Shown here: piece by piece, positions 7,171-9,018 of the stretch
Numbering within the stretch: the first letter of the stretch is position 1
Layout of the letters: every line of letters starts with the position of its first letter
Assembly: GCA_913031555.1 (NCBI GenBank)
Contig: CAJWDO010000051.1
Coordinates: 1-9,018, forward strand
Length of the DNA stretch: 9,018 bases
Reading direction: 5' to 3'
Source of the DNA: an uncultured Alphaproteobacteria bacterium
GTDB taxonomy: Bacteria > Pseudomonadota > Alphaproteobacteria > Puniceispirillales > Puniceispirillaceae
Notes under the pieces: model-generated
What the model saw: only the letters and a program-made list of their open reading frames with translations
What the model was told of the DNA's origin: nothing
Database searches by the model: none
Position numbers and translations under genes: made by a program

Positions 7171-8661
7171 TCAGCGCCGGATCGCACGCAGCGCCGGATA
7201 GAGGGCTTTGTAATCCTCGATCAGATCGCTATAGATGGCATGGGTCTTGGCATCCGGCTCGATCTGGCGTTCAACCTCCACCATCGCGTCGGCGGCCTCT
7301 TCGAAATTCGCAAGGGCGCCACCACTGATCGCTGCCAGCATCGCGCTGCCAAGAGCCGGGGCGTCGGCGACCTTGGTCTTGATGATGGGTACATTGCTGA
7401 TATCGGCATGAATTTGCATCCAGAGCTCGGAATTCGTAGCGCCGCCGCAAATTATCATCTCGCTTGGCACAAAGCCGCTGTTTCGGAAATTGTCTAGGAT
7501 GAGTTCTGTGCCGTAGCCGATGCTTTCCATCAGCGCCCGGAAAATATGCGCACGCGTATGGCCAAGCGACAGCCCGTTGAGACATCCCCGCGAAGCGGCG
7601 TCTGTGAAGGGAGTGCGATTGCCCTGGAAATGGTCGAGGGCGACCATTCCTCCGGCACCGGGCGTGATGGCCGCCGCCTCGCGGTTGAGCACCGCCATGT
7701 CCGGCTCACCGATCAATCGATGGAACCAGGCAATGATCGAACCGGTTGATGTCTGTCCACCCTCGATCACATTCCGCCCTCGGGTTAGCGCGTTGTTGTA
7801 TGTTCCCCATATACCGTCGCCATGAATCGAGCTGTCGGTGTTACCAAGATGCAGGTGCGACGAGCCGGTGATGAAGGCCATCTGGCCGGTCCTGACAGCG
7901 CCAAGGCCAAGCATGGCGATGAAAGCGTCGGCGCCTCCCTGGGCAACCATCGTACCCGGGTTCAGTCCAAGATGTGTCGCTGCCTTTGATGTCAGACCAC
8001 CAATCGATTCTCCAAGATCAAGAACGTCTGCAGGCCATTTTTCGACAAGCTCTGGAATTCCAAGGGTCGTAAGGAGTCCATGTGGAAAGCCCCCTTCGTC
8101 AGCGCAATAGTGCCAGCGGATCGAGACGTTGTTGATGCTGGCGACAAGACGGTCAGTCAACTGATAATTCAGGTAATCCTGATATTCGCAAATGACCGCG
8201 GCACGGTCCCAGATATCGGGCTGATGGCGTTTGATCCATAGGCTCTTTGGCAGCATCCATTCCGCGGAGACCGGCCCCTTGCCACCATTATTGACCTGAA
8301 GCGCGGGATCACCGGTGGCAAGTACCGCCTCGGCCTCGGCCCGAACATCCATCCAGATGATGGCGTCCCGCAATGGCTGCATCCCAGCGTCCAGGGCAAC
8401 CACCGAGCAGCAAGTTGTATCAGCTGCCAGCCCCACGATGTCATTCTTGTTGATTCCACTTTCGGCGAGCGCGCGCCGCATGGCAATGCCAAGTGCGTTC
8501 CACTAATCCCGAGGGTCCTGTTCGGCTCAGCCAGGCTGGGGAAAGTTGGTCGTGTATGGCTCCGCAGCGAATATGACGGGGGTACCGTCAAGCGTGAAAA
8601 TACCGACACGAATTCCCTCGGTGCCACCATCAATGCCCACTACGTATTGCTGCGCTGTCAT
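7171..8661 (-). pseudogene. FGGY-family pentulose/carbohydrate kinase (ribulokinase-like), interrupted by two nonsense codons
   Basis: An intact version would be a 496-residue cytoplasmic kinase, normal for FGGY enzymes, phosphorylating a ketopentose or related sugar with ATP. The N-terminus has VVGIDGGTEGIRVGIF (7-22, phosphate-binding loop), followed by FPQPG. Codon 45 is then TGA and codon 53 is TAG, where the family motif PGWAEQDPxDWW has Trp; the residues AEQDPRD between and WNALG after are conserved and in frame. Downstream all is intact: AADTTCCSVV (79-88), WMDVRA (103-108), QGGADAFIAMLG with probable catalytic base Asp245, and the ATP-binding CGGATNSE (405-412). The start ATG at 8661 has GGAGGGG 9 bases upstream. 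The ATG at 8481 (codon 61) leaves an open frame of 436 codons but has no clear ribosome binding site and would lack the phosphate loop. The gene follows an SDR gene by 49 bp, pointing to polyol catabolism. The exact sugar is unknown. Confidence 0.9.
8503..8529 (-). other. Two in-frame stop codons at conserved Trp positions of the FGGY kinase
   Basis: On the minus strand, bases 8529-8527 read TGA (codon 45) and 8505-8503 read TAG (codon 53); the next codon, 54, is still TGG. Each stop is one G-to-A change from TGG. The frame does not shift. TGA and TAG both serve as true stops of other genes in this window, and many TGG codons remain in the same gene, so genetic-code reassignment is not supported. 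Confidence 0.88.
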
Positions 8662-8670
8662 GTCTGCGCT

Positions 8671-8677
8671 CCCCTCC
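8671..8677 (-). promoter_or_regulatory. Ribosome binding site of the FGGY kinase
   Basis: GGAGGGG on the minus strand lies 9 bases before the ATG at 8661. The strong site shows that the original start of the kinase lies upstream of the two stop codons, not at the internal ATG at 8481. Confidence 0.75.
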
Positions 8678-8710
8678 GTGATCTGTCTTCTGGCAATAGA
8701 CCCTGCGGTC

Positions 8711-9018
8711 TCAGGGCATTAATCCTCCGCCATTCACTTCGATAATTTGACCGGTTAGATAGCTGCTCGATCCGGCATGGGCGAGGAAGAGGTAGGCAGG
8801 CGTGCAATCGTCGGCCTCGCCAAGGCGACCAAGAGGGATCGATTGGGCTGTCGCAGCAAGCTTCTCGGGTGTCGAGTAGCGCTGGTGAAAGTCGGTCATG
8901 ATCGTGCCTGGCGAGACGGCGTTGACCCGGATACAGTCCGGCGCCAGCTCGCGGGCGATGGATCTGGTGAAGGTCGACACAAAGGCCTTGGCACTGCTGT
9001 AGATACTGGACACGGGGG
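8711..9018 (-). CDS. Short-chain dehydrogenase/reductase (SDR), C-terminal part
   Basis: NAD(P)-dependent oxidoreductase of the classical SDR family; the N-terminal Rossmann motif and the catalytic Ser lie beyond the right edge. The 101 visible residues begin with PVSSIYSSAK, where YSSAK is the catalytic YxxxK. They continue with the helix SIARELA, IRVNAVSPGTIMT (the nucleotide-contacting VNxVxPG stretch), and end with SSYLTGQIIEVNGGGLMP, the usual C-terminus of FabG-like and polyol dehydrogenases. The frame is open to the window edge, so the GTG at 9013 is not the true start. The gene lies 49 bp upstream of the FGGY kinase on the same strand. An SDR followed by an FGGY kinase suggests oxidation of a polyol to a ketose and then its phosphorylation; this is inferred from context, and the substrate cannot be read from the visible part. 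Confidence 0.9.
   Translation of the reverse strand, partial: PVSSIYSSAKAFVSTFTRSIARELAPDCIRVNAVSPGTIMTDFHQRYSTPEKLAATAQSIPLGRLGEADDCTPAYLFLAHAGSSSYLTGQIIEVNGGGLMP

Noticed and set aside
8503..8529. Recoding of TGA/TAG as Trp, selenocysteine or pyrrolysine
   Set aside because: The family residue at both sites is Trp, TGA and TAG end other genes in the window, no SECIS-like stem was evident, and TGG is used normally in the same gene.
8698..8716. Overlapping small inverted repeats (CCCTG/CAGGG and AGACC/GGTCT) at the SDR stop codon
   Set aside because: Five-bp stems with no U-tract on the minus strand; too short to call a terminator or attenuator.

Overview
The window looks like ordinary chromosomal DNA from a Gram-negative, probably aerobic heterotrophic bacterium. 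The moderately high GC in the genes, the codon use and the gene content (a NutA/UshA-like nucleotidase, a GlcG-type protein, a soluble bacterial P450, DhnA-type aldolase, an FGGY sugar kinase) suggest an alphaproteobacterium. That placement is an inference; no rRNA or marker gene here settles it. All genes use the standard code: TGA, TAG and TAA all end genes.

Layout. At the left edge (2-1723, +) lies the 3' part of a two-domain 5'-nucleotidase that began before the window. A strong bidirectional terminator (1753-1782) separates it from a leftward block of four genes. In transcription order these are dihydrolipoamide dehydrogenase (start 5998), DhnA/FbaB class I fructose-bisphosphate aldolase (start 4550), a class I-type bacterial cytochrome P450 (start 3529) and a GlcG/HbpS-family protein (start 2284). 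Gaps of 32, 91 and 66 bp make co-transcription possible. Lpd plus aldolase is central carbon metabolism; the P450 and GlcG genes look like a separate accessory pair, and no ferredoxin or reductase for the P450 is present.

An AT-rich non-coding stretch of about 490 bp (5999-6486) separates lpd from a divergent rightward HAD phosphatase of the phosphoglycolate phosphatase type (6487-7158). Only 12 bp later, a leftward FGGY carbohydrate kinase ends convergently. Just upstream of the kinase is the C-terminal part of a short-chain dehydrogenase (8711-9018) that runs off the right edge. The dehydrogenase and kinase look like a polyol or pentulose catabolic operon.

The most notable observation is that the FGGY kinase gene has its own good ribosome binding site and ATG at 8661 and is collinear over a normal family length of 496 codons. 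It is interrupted by two in-frame stops, TGA at codon 45 and TAG at codon 53. Both fall where the family motif PGWAEQDPxDWW has tryptophan, and both are explained by a single G-to-A change in TGG. The other codons are intact, so this is a very recent pseudogene or a sequencing artefact. I found no convincing new defence, mobile or RNA-based system, no CRISPR array, no tRNA or rRNA, and no insertion sequence.
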